From contig CATNEN010000001.1 in NCBI GenBank assembly GCA_950097015.1, positions 16,434,501 through 16,498,500 on the forward strand: a DNA stretch of 64,000 nucleotides, read 5' to 3'. This stretch comes from Macrostomum hystrix. Taxonomy: Eukaryota; Platyhelminthes; Macrostomidae. Of the stretch, positions 1-11,700 are shown in pieces; position 1 is the first letter of the stretch, and every line of letters begins with the position of its first letter. The translations under genes and the position numbers were made by a program. Under the pieces are notes generated by a model. It did no database searches and was not told the DNA's origin. It saw only the letters and a program-made list of their open reading frames with translations.

Positions 1-135
1 ATCCCCCAGTTGACAATGATCCCCCAGTTGACAATTATCCCCCAGTTTACCTAGATCCTCCAGTTGACGATTATCCCCCAGTTTACCTTGATCCCCATTT
101 TGATGATGACTCCCCGTTTGACGTTGATTTTTCAA
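1..135. repeat. 20-bp minisatellite, cut by window edge
   Basis: About six degenerate copies of a ~20-bp unit built on TGATCCCCCAGTTGACAATT. Its true left end lies outside the window. It gives way at about 160 to the 23-bp array, so it looks like part of the same repeat-rich element tail. Confidence 0.75.
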
Positions 136-169
136 ACGCTGTGTTAGCCAAGATTCAAACTCAGGTTTC

Positions 170-875
170 GCCATGTTTTAAACCCTGGTGGGCTATGATT
201 CAAACTCTCGTTTTACCATGATTCAAACTCTAATTTAGCCATGATTCAAACTCTGTTTTAGCCATGATTTAAACTCTGGTGTAGCCATGATTCAAACTCT
301 GGTTTCGCCTTGATTCAAATTTAGCCATGATTCAGACTCTAGGTTTGCCATGATTCAAACGTTGGTTTAGCCATGATTCAGACTCTGGTTTAGCCATGAT
401 TCAAACTCTGGTTTCGCCTTGATTCAAATTTAGCCATGATTCAGACTCTGGTTTAGCCATGATTCAGACTCTGGTTTAGCCATGATTCAGACTCTGGTTT
501 AGCCATGATTCAAACTCTGGTTTAGCCATGATTCAAACTCTGGTTTAGCCATGATTCGGACTCTGGTTTAGCCATGATTTAAACTCTGGTTTAGCCATGA
601 TTCAGACTCTGGTTTTGCCATGATTCAGACTCTGGTTTAGCCATGATTCAGACTCTGGTTTAGCCATGATTCAGACTCTGGTTTAGCCATGATTCAGACT
701 CTGGTTTAGCCATGATTCAGACTCTGGTTTAGCCATGATTTAAACTCTGGTTTAGCCATGATTCAGACTCTGGTTTAGCCATGATTCAAACTCTGGTTTA
801 GCCATAATTCAAACTCTGGTTTAGCCATGATTCGGACTCTGGTTTAGCCATGATTCAAACTCTGGTTTAGCCGAT
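170..875. repeat. 23-bp minisatellite array, first copy
   Basis: About 30 head-to-tail copies of a 23-bp unit with core ATGATTCAAACTCTGG followed by TTTAGCC. Variants are mainly CAGACT for CAAACT. The same array recurs at 20930-21862 and 33820-34325, and as a stub at 6780-6830, each time followed by the same A/T-rich segment and tRNA-like patch. It is therefore an integral part of a mobile element. Confidence 0.9.
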
Positions 876-969
876 GTGCTATGATTTATGATATTTTATT
901 TACGAAATGAAAAAAAATAATATAAAATAGTCTTCAATCACTACTGGCTGAAAATTAGTCTAAATGATT

Positions 970-1060
970 TGACGCAGTGCAGAATCGAACCCTAGCCTAG
1001 CCTAACCTATTCCTAGTGCCTACACATCGGCTATTCCGACTGTTGGTTAGTGGGTGCAAA
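970..1060 (-). repeat. tRNA-like (SINE-like) patch with pol III box candidates
   Basis: On the minus strand, 991-981 reads GGTTCGATTCT, a good match to the pol III B box. Upstream, 1033-1019 reads TAGCCGATGTGTAGG, a loose A-box match, with about 28 nt between them. Near-identical copies sit at 21950-22050 and 34430-34530 in the same context. The T-stem does not pair well, so this is not a functional tRNA. A tRNA-derived SINE fragment fixed inside the tail is the best reading. Confidence 0.35.
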
Positions 1061-1284
1061 AATCAGCCTTATAAAATGAATTCTCAAAGTTCTGGCTTTG
1101 TACAATGAAGTAAGAAAATAGAGTACACTTAGTCTCGCGGTTGGTTGTGTACATTTATTTCCAATTTGTCTCCAGAGTGCAGGCTTCAAATTCAATCAGC
1201 TAGGGGTTGTTGCGCAATTTTACGATGCAATTCTAATTCAGCGGCAGTGAGTAAAGTTCTCAATAAGCCAAGATGGTTTGACCT

Positions 1285-1460
1285 TTGAAAAATCATGTTT
1301 TTCGAATGTTTAATCCCTTTAGCAATAAATTTAAGCTTAATAAAAATTTGTGTATAATTGTCCCCATATTTGGCATCTTTTGGTGAAGAAATGGTGAAAA
1401 TCAGTTGAGCCGTTCGGGAGAAAATCAATTACAACCAACCAACCAACCAACCAACCAACC
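1285..1460 (+). repeat. Dispersed repeat with GAGCCGTTCGGGAG motif
   Basis: About 150 bp starting TTTTTCGAATGTTTAATCCC and ending in GAGCCGTTCGGGAG, then an (AACC)n tract. Relatives lie at 22255-22400, 28740-28890 and 34740-34925, and inverted at 47150-47300. The apparent ORF over it (1192-1428, minus) is not conserved as protein, so I call it non-coding. Confidence 0.8.
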
Positions 1461-1489
1461 AACCAAGCGTTTCATTTTTAGTATAGTGG

Positions 1490-3222
1490 ACTAGCAAGTT
1501 TTGCCCCCCTTCGGGGAGCAGAAATAATTAATATTCGTCTAATATATACCTTTTAGCAGGAGTACATTAAGTGTCTTTCTTAAGCTTAAGGTTAAAATAT
1601 GAATTTTTGGAGATCGTTAATAACGCATTTTAGGTAAAACAAAACTATAAACTTTTTACAGTTTTATAGTTTAGAGCTCTGTATATGTCAACGTGTTTGA
1701 TAAAAATATCTTATTTATTTTATTCATAAATCTGTTAAGAGCACTTTTTTACTTAAAATACTTAAAATAAATTAAATGTTATTCCAAGAATTTGCGACTT
1801 TCCGAGAAATGACTTGCTTTATTCCGATTTTCTTGTTGCTTGTATTGCTCATGTGTACTACAGTTTTATACACATCCCGAGAAATTTTTTACTTTCTTCA
1901 TTTGTAAGTGAATTTCTTAGCCCTGCTCATCGTACTAACTGCGACTGCAATGTTCCGAACAATAAGTAGCTCAGCATTGCAACTATTGCCCTTGATTGAG
2001 GCAATAAATGACTTAAAGAGTCAGTTCAATGCAGCTATCTCATTGTGAATGGACTTTGCAAAAGCAACTGGAGCTACATCCTTCGACCTTTGGTTTGACA
2101 CTTTAAATAAAGCTAACATAGGCTATATATAGGCATGATATATGATATATATTATCATGCTAAATTCCCCCTTTCTTTTCTAGTCGCACTCCTCAGCAGA
2201 CTTCTCTTTTCTTATATGCCTCATACACATTGTCAAATCTTATTTTTAATCAAATCCTATATGACATAAAAGTCTATTTCAAATTAGATCCCGTTTTGAT
2301 AGTTCAAAATGGTTAGCTAATATCAATGGCTAATTAAGTATCAATGGAATGGATCAATTTCTAATCTCCTTTCTTTTTCTTAATGATTCCAGTTCTGATC
2401 AGATCCTATTTCTTATCTGACCTCTTTTCTTAGTAATCCATTTTGTATCATTCTTCATTATAAATGCATGCCTGACAATTTATCTTTTAAAATAGAATAA
2501 GGCAGGTACCAGGTGTGCAGATTCATGAATCATGGGACTGGTCTTTGTCCACTGAAACATTTTTTGTATTTCTTCAATTGCAAAACACATTGAAAACAAC
2601 AAAACAACAACAATTGAGTGAGCATCTGACAAATTTATTATTATACAAATACATATCATTATGACGTTATAAGAAAACAAACTCCAAATGTAGAGAATTC
2701 AGTTCAATGAAAAAAGAAAAAATTGCATTGCACCTAAAAATATTACCCACAAACAGTAAACATGATGAACTTGCAGAAGGCTCCGCCAACAAGACAGTAT
2801 CATTGCACAGTTCATTGCATTTGACTGCAAGAATAATGGTGTCAATCCTACTGCTTGTTGGCTTGCTTTACTCTGCACTGCTGGTCAGAGGCATTCACTG
2901 GGGCAAGTTAAGTTCACGCACTCAACGTCACACAAAAAGCTTAGCTATCACAAGAGTCTCTAGGTTTGCTGAAGCTGCTTCAAACCTCTCATGGCTGCAT
3001 ACCCTCAGTTTTAGAGTGGAAGAACCTCTGAATCGTGAAAAAGCAGCGAACACGTTATTTCAACCACAATCTCAAGGCCCATTGATATGCAGCCAACCTG
3101 CTATATATTCACCTAATATTTACCTACATTAATTTCACTATTACTTATTAACTTTCATGGCACAACTAAATTGGGATCCGATTGTATCCGATCCTATTCT
3201 GGCTTGCCTTGATCCCAATCTA
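1490..3222. repeat. Conserved non-coding element tail, copy X
   Basis: Segment 2005-3222 is almost identical to 6895-8110. Segment 1490-2235 recurs at 34945-35690 and inverted at 56640-57350. Fragment 2270-2560 recurs at 33490-33790. It lies between the 23-bp and 31-bp arrays. I see no convincing gene in it: the largest ORF (2707-3132) is broken in its 7.6-kb twin by a 2-nt change. Confidence 0.8.
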
Positions 3223-3716
3223 GTTATTTAGGATTTAGGATTGGGATCTAAGAGATTCTATGAATTTAGGATTGGGATATAAGAGATTCTATGAATTTAG
3301 GATTGGGATATAAGAGATTCTATGAATTTAGGATTGGGATCTAAGAGATTCTGTGAATTTAGGATTGGGATTCAAGAGATTCTATGAACTTAGGATTGGA
3401 ATCTAAGAGATTCTGTGAATTTAGCATTGGGATCTAAGAGATTCTGTGAATTTAGGATTGGGATCTAAGAGATTCTGTGAATTTAGGATTGGGATCTAAG
3501 AGATTCTGTGAATTTAGGATTGGGATCTAAGAGATTCTGTGAATTTAGGATTGGGATCTAAGAGATTCTATGAATTTAGGATTGGGATCTAAGAGATTCT
3601 ATGAATTTAGGATTGGGATCTAAGAGATTCTGTGAATTTAGGATTGGGATCTAAGAGATTCTGTGAATTTAGGATTGGGATCTAAGAGATTCTGTGAGTT
3701 TAGGATTGGGATCTGT
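3222..3716. repeat. 31-bp satellite array, short form (about 16 units)
   Basis: About 16 copies of a 31-bp unit with core GGATTGGGATCTAAGAG and then ATTCTATGAATTTA. Both flanks match those of the 5.25-kb array at 8725-13975. The two arrays occupy the same position in two copies of one element and differ about ten-fold in length. Confidence 0.92.
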
Positions 3717-3884
3717 TATGCTCAGTTCTGTTATGCCACAAACACAATTTAGCTAAGCAACGATCTCAGTTCTGTTATGCAATGAACCCAATTTAGCTAA
3801 TCATTTTGCCTAGGTAATCCCTGATCTCAATTCCATTATGATCCCATCTAATTTGAATTTATTAGGTGAATAAATCAGGATTTG
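3716..3884. repeat. Degenerate GATCTCAGTTCTGTTATGC-type repeats
   Basis: Loosely repeated ~22-bp motifs (TTCTGTTATGC, AATTTAGCTAAGC) between the 31-bp array and the terminal hairpin. The identical stretch follows the long array at 13976-14143. Confidence 0.6.
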
Positions 3885-3919
3885 CCTGATATGTCTCAGC
3901 GGGCCATTTACATATCAGG
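3885..3919. other. Terminal hairpin, RPA unit
   Basis: CCTGATATGT (3885-3894) and ACATATCAGG (3910-3919) form a perfect 10-bp stem with a 15-nt loop. The same hairpin lies at 14144-14178 after Hel1, and a related one at 24722-24771 after Hel2. Helitrons are known to carry a short hairpin near their 3' end. The position downstream of the gene fits, but no CTRR terminus could be fixed, so the terminal role is inference. Confidence 0.6.
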
Positions 3920-4029
3920 ATAAACTACTTGTGATCACTATTAAACACAGATACCAATGCGACACTGGCAGACAAACATGTACACAAGCAATACTCACGT
4001 TAATTGCATCTTCATTAGTCTTTCAAGTC

Positions 4030-5423
4030 TTACTCGTCCATGTAATCATGTGATGGTCCAGGCTTCTCGGACACATTGGGCGCCTTAGGGGTTGACATAG
4101 CCGGTATCTGCTGACTCCTGTAGATTTGATCTCGAGAAAAAGTCACCTGTGAAAGGAAATTTATATATACCTAATTAATTTTTTTTATTATTGTTTTTTA
4201 AATGCATAAACGTAATCTTTAGAGACAAAAGGCCTCATCGAACCAGTTAATAATGAATCTAAGCAGTCAATCACTTAATGCTTCTTTAGTAGGTTCTCTG
4301 ACATCATGTTACTATTTAACCCACACGAAATAAAATTAACTTACCTCTTTGTCCCCAAATCGCACTCTAATTCTTCGCACCTCATCGAATTGGTTGAACA
4401 TTCGCTCTGGGTACTGCAATACCATTTCGTCGTCACGGATAGCATTTTTCTCCCGCTGGGAGCTTTGCGTCACGCGTAGCTCCTCGAAGCACTGTTGGCT
4501 AGAAACCGCATCCTTGTACCACTGGGTAATGTCGGAGACATCAGCAGAGTCTTCTGGCCAATGCTGAATTTCCGCTTTCGAACATCCGAGACTGATTGTC
4601 TGAGAATATTCCTGGACTTGAGCACCATGAATCGCTAGAACGTCGCCCACAGACCAGTCATTCACTTGGGCAGAAGAGCTGGACCAAAATGTGCACGACA
4701 CGGAGGACCCAGACTGATCAACAAGCGTCACTTTCGCCAGGTTGACAAGTTTTCCGGAACCGGTTTTAACTTCCGTTGGTTTCTGGACAGCAGAAATCGT
4801 GCCATAGACGTTAACATTCCTGAGATATGTGAGGCAAAGGGTGAATTTACAAGAATGCATTAACTCATTCACTAAGCAACTTCACTGACTGATTTAAATA
4901 AGTTTTCCTAGAAATAATTGGCTAACCTAACAATTAGTGCGAATATATATTCCAAATCCTTACCATTTATTTTTAACAATTGCAACAAGTTAACTTACAT
5001 TTTCATTTCACAGTCCGAAATCTCTTTTATCTTCTTATAGCCCGGTGCACGTCGAGTGACGGTCTCGAGGGTCCTCACAATGGTTCCACTTTGGTCAATT
5101 GAAACTGTTAGCTCGTGCTCATTGTCCGTAGTGCTGTACCTGGGATCCGCCTTCTTCACCCAGCCGCCGGATATGCGGACGGCGACGCCCTCACGACACA
5201 CCTCCAGGAAAGGCTTAAGATCCTTTCCGAACACGCTTACACGTATATCGCCGGTGTCGTCACAGAGGATAAAGGAAAACACTTGGCCTGGTCCTCTTTT
5301 GCCTTCAAAGTCCTTGATTTTGGACAGCCTCATTACGAGGCCAACGATTGCAGCGTGCATCAGGCCCGGAAGCAGAGCAGAGATACACGCTTTGCTTTTC
5401 TTGGCTCCTTCGGTTGACTCCAT
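4030..5423 (-). CDS. RPA1-like single-stranded-DNA-binding protein of a Helitron (3 exons)
   Basis: I see three exons on the minus strand: 4999-5423, 4345-4819 and 4030-4146, all with GT-AG borders and compatible phases, giving about 338 residues. Exon 1 is like RPA70 DNA-binding domain A (GPGQVFSFILCDDTGDIRV, then TDNEHELTVS). Exon 2 is like domain B (VYGTISAVQKPTEV, KVTLVDQSG, LAIHGAQVQEYS). Cellular RPA70 is about 600 residues; this protein lacks its N-terminal OB fold and zinc-ribbon domain C. RPA-like genes are known companions of Helitron Rep-helicases and should coat displaced single strands. Start ATG 5423 faces the knuckle gene at 6278. No inactivating change is visible. The last exon is short and low-complexity, so its end is less certain. 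Confidence 0.85.
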
Positions 5424-6277
5424 ATTGCTCGATTGATAGTTGTCAAAAATATGGATTATAAAAATTTCACTGATAAGGTCTTTACGGCTTGTGGTTTGAT
5501 AGTTTTAGCATCAAGGCCAATTGTGCCTGTCTATATTGCAGCATTTCGGACAACCCCAACTGTGATGACTCATGCCAATAGAGGGTGCCATGTAAAGATC
5601 AATAATTAGATCTGGCTAACCAATCAGAAAGTGTTTTGTTCTAACATTTCTAATCCACCCACTGGGCTACTTGTTGTGGATTGCCTTAGCCTTTACGTTC
5701 TTTCTTTATGTACAGTGTGGGGTGTCAAAGTCGAGTGTGGTGCGACTTGTTATGTAATCTGTTTTCGACACACTTCATTCAATAATAGGACACCAAAAAC
5801 ATCTTATATCTACAGTGTTATTGGGGTGCAAGTGCGGCGTGTGGCTAGATTGTGGCTAAAAATAGAGGGTTTCAAGTCAGCCAATAGCAGTTGACTGCAT
5901 TCAATAAAAGTTATTTCATTAAAGTGCCACCGCAAGCCCCAACCTAGCGAGACTTTTCAGTAATCATCACAAACAGCTAAAGCCTCATGAAGCTCACCAA
6001 TGAAGCCTTACCCGATTTTAACTGGAGTTGGGGTGGCCCTAAGCTGGAATTCATTTTTGACCAATAAGAAACGGGCTTTAATAAAAATGAAATGAGTTTC
6101 GTTTGGTTTGCAAGGCTTTCAAACCAATCTCGCTAATCCTTGCTTCGCATGAGTGAGCGTATATAAATAAACCAGAGCCTAAAATCTGAAATCTAACCTA
6201 AAATCAAGCACTATACAACGCTTACAACGTTTACAAAGTTTATTACAACGCTATACGCTAAGTTCGCTTTCGCTAAC
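5424..6277. promoter_or_regulatory. Shared divergent promoter region between RPA and knuckle genes
   Basis: This 854-bp spacer separates two divergent starts. It is conserved at high identity in 32109-32913, between the second RPA and knuckle copies. A TATA-like GAGCGTATATAAATAAACC lies about 120 bp before the knuckle ATG; the second copy has GCATATAAACC at the matching place. Matching of a whole non-coding spacer in two copies suggests a functional bidirectional control region or simply recent common descent. Confidence 0.6.
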
Positions 6278-6616
6278 ATGAAGTTTACGCAAAACGTCTT
6301 CTCCGGCGGCGACAGGCGGCGAGGCCGAAGTGGAGGCCAGCGCAGACCTATGGCCTGCTATCTCTGCGCGGGACCACACCCTGTGGCCCGCTGTCCTGTC
6401 GTCGCCGGAGTGCGGCAGCAGCAGCAGCCGCAGCAGCAGCAGCAGCAATTAGAGCAGCAACAGCTTGAGAGACTACAACATGCAACTATGCTGCGACTGC
6501 AGCAGCAGCAGCAGCTCCAGAACCAGCAGCAGCTCCAGAACCAGCAGCAGCTGCAGAACCAGCAGCAGCTCCAGAACCAGCAGCAGCTCCAGAACCAGCA
6601 GCAGCAGCAAAAATAA
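6278..6616 (+). CDS. Small RG-rich, zinc-knuckle, polyQ protein, copy 1
   Basis: 112 residues. The order is MKFTQNVFSGG, an Arg/Gly-rich stretch (about 10-25), a knuckle CYLCAGPHPVARC of form C-x2-C-x3-H-x4-C (one residue shorter than the retroviral-type C-x2-C-x4-H-x4-C), then a Gln-rich tail with QLQNQ pentapeptide repeats. Homologues lie at 32914 and 52466; all begin M-[KH]-x-[TN]-[QN] with SGG at about residue 9 and carry the same knuckle. The tail is polymorphic, but the head and knuckle are conserved, which argues for a real protein. I do not recognise a named family. RG-rich plus knuckle resembles nucleic-acid chaperones. It is divergent from the RPA gene, with a TATA box upstream. Confidence 0.75.
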   Translation: MKFTQNVFSGGDRRRGRSGGQRRPMACYLCAGPHPVARCPVVAGVRQQQQPQQQQQQLEQQQLERLQHATMLRLQQQQQLQNQQQLQNQQQLQNQQQLQNQQQLQNQQQQQK

Positions 6617-6779
6617 TATTTACTTAATAAATACTTGATAAATTACTCGATAAATAAATTATATCACTTACTGGACAAATAAAAGTTTCGTGTTGCCTTC
6701 TCTTATTTCTTACTGTAAATGAGAAACTTAATTGACACAGCTCATTGAAATGATCAATTTTGAACCTAAAAATGTATAG

Positions 6780-8110
6780 CCATGATTCAAACTCTTTTTT
6801 TGGCATGATTCAAACTCAGATTTGCTATGATTTATGATATTGTATTTACGAAATGAAAAAATAAATTAAAATAATCTTCAATCACTACTGACTTAAATGA
6901 CTTAAAAGAGTCAGTTCAATGCAGCTATCTCATTGTGAATGGACTTTGCAAAAGCAACTGGAGCTACATCATTCGACCTTTGGTTTGACACTTTTAATAA
7001 AGCTAACATAGGCTATATATAGGCATGATATATGATATATATTATCATGCTAAATTCCCCCTTTCTTCTCTAGTCGCACTCCTCAGCAGACTTCTCTTTT
7101 CTTATATGCCTCAAACACATTGTCAAATCTTATTTTGAATCAAATCCTATATGACATAAAAGTCTTTTTCAAATTAGATCCCATTTTGATAGTTCAAAAT
7201 GGTTAGCTAATATCAATGGCTAATTAAGTATCAATGGAATGGATCAATTTCTAATCTCCTTTCTTTTTCTTAATGATTCCAGTTCTGATCAGATCCTATT
7301 TCTCATCTGACCTCTTTTCTTAGTAATCCATTTTGTATCATTCTTCAATATTAAATGCATGCCTGACAATTTATCTTTTAAAATAGAATAAGGCAGGTAC
7401 CAGGTGTGCAGATTCATGAATCATGGGACTGGTCTTTGTCCACTGAAACATTTTTTGTATTTCTTCAATTGCAAAACACATTGAAAACAACAAAACAACA
7501 ACAATTGAGTGAGCATCTGACAAATTTATTATTATACAAATACATATCATTATGACGTTATAAGAAAACAAACTCCAAATGTAGAGAATTCAGTTCAATG
7601 AAAAAAGAAAAAATTGCATTGCACCTAAAAATATTACCCACAAACAGTAAACATGATGAACTTGCAGAAGGCTCCGCCAACAAGACAGTATCATTGCACA
7701 GTTCATTGCATTTGACTGCAAGAATAATGGTGTCAATCCTACTGCTTGTTGGCTTGCTTTACTCTGCACTGCTGGTCAGAGGCATTCACTGGGGCAAGTT
7801 AAATTCACGCACTCAACGTCACACAAAAAGCTTAGCTATCACAAGTCTCTAGGTTTGCTGAAGCTGCTTCAAACCTCTCAATGGCTGCATACCCTCAGTT
7901 TTAGAGTGGAAGAACCTCTGAATCGTGAAAAAGCAGCGAACACGTTATTTCAACCACAATCTCAAGGCCCATTGATATGCAGCCAACCTGCTATATATTC
8001 ACCTAATATTTACCTACATTAATTTCACTATTACTTATTAACTTTCATGGCACAACTAAATTGGGATCCGATTGTATCCGATCCTATTCTGGTTTGCCTT
8101 GATCCCAATC
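6780..8110. repeat. Conserved element tail, copy Y (internally deleted)
   Basis: 6780-6890 matches 820-945 (end of the 23-bp array plus A/T-rich segment). At about 6893 it jumps directly to sequence matching 2005 onward, so ~1.06 kb containing the tRNA-like patch has been lost. From there to 8110 it follows copy X closely. No gene is supported. Confidence 0.8.
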
Positions 8111-8725
8111 TAGTTATGCAATGATCTCAATCTAGTTATGTGAGGATCTCAATTTAGTTATGCAATAATCCCATTTTAGTTACGCCAAAAGATCCCAATT
8201 TAGCTAAGCAATGATCTCAGTTCTATTATGCAATGAACCCAATTTAGCTAAGCAATGATCTCAGTTCTGTTACGCCACAAACAAAATTTAGCTAAGCAAT
8301 GATCTCAGTTCTGTTATGCTATGAACCCAATTTAGCTATTGGGTTGGGAACCCAATTGGCTATTGGGAACCCAATCCGATCCTATTCTGGTTTGCCTTGA
8401 TCCCAACTCGTAGCAGAAAATTTTCATTACCTTACGGACGCCCCTCTTACTAATCATAATTCTGGTAAACAATGAATCCAATTTTCCATTCTTCAATGAT
8501 CCCATTCGTATCATGCCATGAGCCCAATTTCATTATGCGATAATTCCAATTCTGGTTTGCTATGATCCCAATTTAGTATGCAAGGATCCCAACTTAGTTA
8601 TGCCAAATGATCCCAATTACGCTAAGCAATGATCTCACTTCTGTTATGCCACAAACACAATTTAGCTAAGCAATGATCTCACTTCTGTTATGCCACAAAC
8701 ACAATTTAGCTAAGCAATGATTTAG
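8110..8725. repeat. Degenerate ~22-bp repeats
   Basis: A series of diverged units such as CCCAATTTAGCTAAGCAATG and GATCTCAGTTCTGTTATGC. They relate to the motifs at 3716-3850. This appears to be an older minisatellite decaying beside the active 31-bp array. Confidence 0.65.
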
Positions 8726-11700
8726 GATTGATATATAAGATTCTGTGCATTTAGGATTGGGATCTAAGAGATTCTATGAATTCAGGATTGGGATCTAAGA
8801 GATTCTATGAATTTAGGATTGGGATCTAAGAGATTCTATGAATTTAGGATTGGGATCTAAGAGATTCTCTGAATTTAGCATTGGGATCTAAGAGATTCTG
8901 TGAATTTAGGATTGGGATCTAAGAGATTCTGTGAATTTAGGATTGGGATCTAAGAGATCCCATGAATTTAGGATTGGGATCTAAGAGATTCTATGAATTT
9001 AGGATTGGGATCTAAGAGATTCTATGAATTTAGGATTGGGATATAAGAGATTCTATGAATTTAGGATTGGGATCTAAGAGATTCTGTGAATTTAGGATTG
9101 GGATTCAAGAGATTCTATGAATTTATGATTGGGATCTAAGAGATTCTATGAATTTAGGATTGGGATCTAAGAGATTCTGTGAATTTAGGATTGGGATACA
9201 AGAGATTCTATGAATTTATGATTGGGATCTCAGAGATTCTATGAATTTAGGATTGGGATCTAAGAGATTCTGTGAATTTAGGATTGGGATCTAAGAGATT
9301 CTGTGAATTTAGGATTGGGATCTAAGAGATCTCATGAATTTAGGATTGGGATCTAAGAGATTCTATGAATTTAGGATTGGGATATAAGAGATTCTATGAA
9401 TTTAGGATTGGGATATAAGAGATTCTATGAATTTAGGATTGGGATCTAAAAGATTCTGTGAATTTAGGATTGGGATTCAAGAGATTCTATGAACTTAGGA
9501 TTGGAATCTAAGAGATTCTGTGAATTTAGCATTGGGATCTAAGAGATTCTGTGAATTTAGGATTGGGATCTAAGAGATTCTGTGAATTTAGGATTGGGAT
9601 CTAAGAGATTCTGTGAATTTAGGATTGGGATCTAAGAGATTCTATGAATTTAGGATTGGGATCTAAGAGATTCTATGAATTTAGGATTGGGATCTAAGAG
9701 ATTCTGTGAATTTAGGATTGGGATCTAAGAGATTCTATGAATTTAGGATTGTGATATAAGAGATTCTGTGAATTTAGGATTGGGATCTAAGAGATTCTAT
9801 GAATTTAGGATTGGGATATAAGAGATTCTCTGAATTTAGCATTGGGATCTAAGAGATTCTGTGAATTTAGGATTGGGATTCAAGAGATTCTATGAATTTA
9901 TGATTGGGATCTAAGAGATTCTATGAATTTAGGATTGGGATCTAAGAGATTCTGTGAATTTAGGATTGGGATACAAGAGATTCTATGAATTTATGATTGG
10001 GATCTCAGAGATTCTATGAATTTAGGATTGGGATCTAAGAGATTCTGTGAATTTAGGATTGGGATCTAAGAGATTCTGTGAATTTAGGATTGGGATCTAA
10101 GAGATCTCATGAATTTAGGATTGGGATCTAAGAGATTCTATGAATTTAGGATTGGGATATAAGAGATTCTATGAATTTAGGATTGGGATATAAGAGATTC
10201 TATGAATTTAGGATTGGGATCTAAAAGATTCTGTGAATTTAGGATTGGGATTCAAGAGATTCTATGAACTTAGGATTGGAATCTAAGAGATTCTGTGAAT
10301 TTAGCATTGGGATCTAAGAGATTCTGTGAATTTAGGATTGGGATCTAAGAGATTCTGTGAATTTAGGATTGGGATCTAAGAGATTCTGTGAATTTAGGAT
10401 TGGGATCTAAGAGATTCTATGAATTTAGGATTGGGATCTAAGAGATTCTATGAATTTAGGATTGGGATCTAAGAGATTCTGTGAATTTAGGATTGGGATC
10501 TAAGAGATTCTATGAATTTAGGATTGTGATATAAGAGATTCTGTGAATTTAGGATTGGGATCTAAGAGATTCTATGAATTTAGGATTGGGATATAAGAGA
10601 TTCTCTGAATTTAGCATTGGGATCTAAGAGATTCTGTGAATTTAGGATTGGGATCTAAGAGATTCTGTGAATTTAGGATTGGGATCTAAGAGATTCTATG
10701 AATTTAGGATTGGGATCTAAGAGATTCAATGAATTTAGGATTGGGATCTAAGAGATTCTGTGAATTTAGGATTGGGATCTAAGAGATTCAATGAATTTAG
10801 GATTGGGATCTAAGAGATTCTATGAGATTAGGATTGGGATCTCAGAGATTCAATGAATTTAGGATTGGGATATAAGAGATTCTATGAATTTAGCATTGGG
10901 ATCTAAGAGATTCAATGAACTTAGGATTGGGATATAAGAGATTCTATGAATTTAGGATTGGGATCTAAGAGATTCTGTGAATTTAGGATTGGGATCTAAG
11001 AGATTCTGTGAATTTAGGATTGGGATCTAAGAGATTCTATGAATTTAGGATTGGGATCTATGAGATTCTATGAATTTAGGATTGGGATATAAGAGATTCT
11101 ATGAATTTAGGATTGGGATCTAAGAGATTCTGTGAATTTAGGATTGGGATCTAAGAGATTCTGTGAATTTAGGATTGGGATCTAAGAGATTCTATGAATT
11201 TAGCATTGGGATCTAAGAGATTCTATGAATTTAGGATTGGGATATAAGAGATTCTATGAATTTTGAATTGGGATCTAAGAGATCCCATGAATTTAGGATT
11301 GGGATTCAAGAGATTCTATGAATTTAGGATTGGGATCTAAGAGATTCAATGAATTTAGGATTGGGATCTAAGAGATTCTATGAGATTAGGATTGGGATCT
11401 CAGAGATTCAATGAACTTAGGATTGGGATCTAAGAGATTCTGTGAATTTAGGATTGGGATTCAAGAGATTCTATGAATTTATGATTGGGATCTAAGAGAT
11501 TCTATGAATTTAGGATTGGGATCTAAGAGATTCTGTGAATTTAGGATTGGGATACAAGAGATTCTATGAATTTATGATTGGGATCTCAGAGATTCTATGA
11601 ATTTAGGATTGGGATCTAAGAGATTCTGTGAATTTAGGATTGGGATCTAAGAGATTCTGTGAATTTAGGATTGGGATCTAAGAGATCTCATGAATTTAGG

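Noticed and set aside
170-875. CRISPR-like regular repeats
   Set aside because: Units are contiguous with no unique spacers, in a eukaryotic context; they are minisatellites.
981-1060. Functional tRNA gene
   Set aside because: B box is present, but the acceptor, anticodon and T stems do not pair.
2707-3132. ORF starting MKKEKIALHLK, repeated at 7598
   Set aside because: The near-identical twin is frameshifted by 2 nt and stops early; a diverged relative at 24.1-24.3 kb shows no protein conservation. Treated as non-coding tail.
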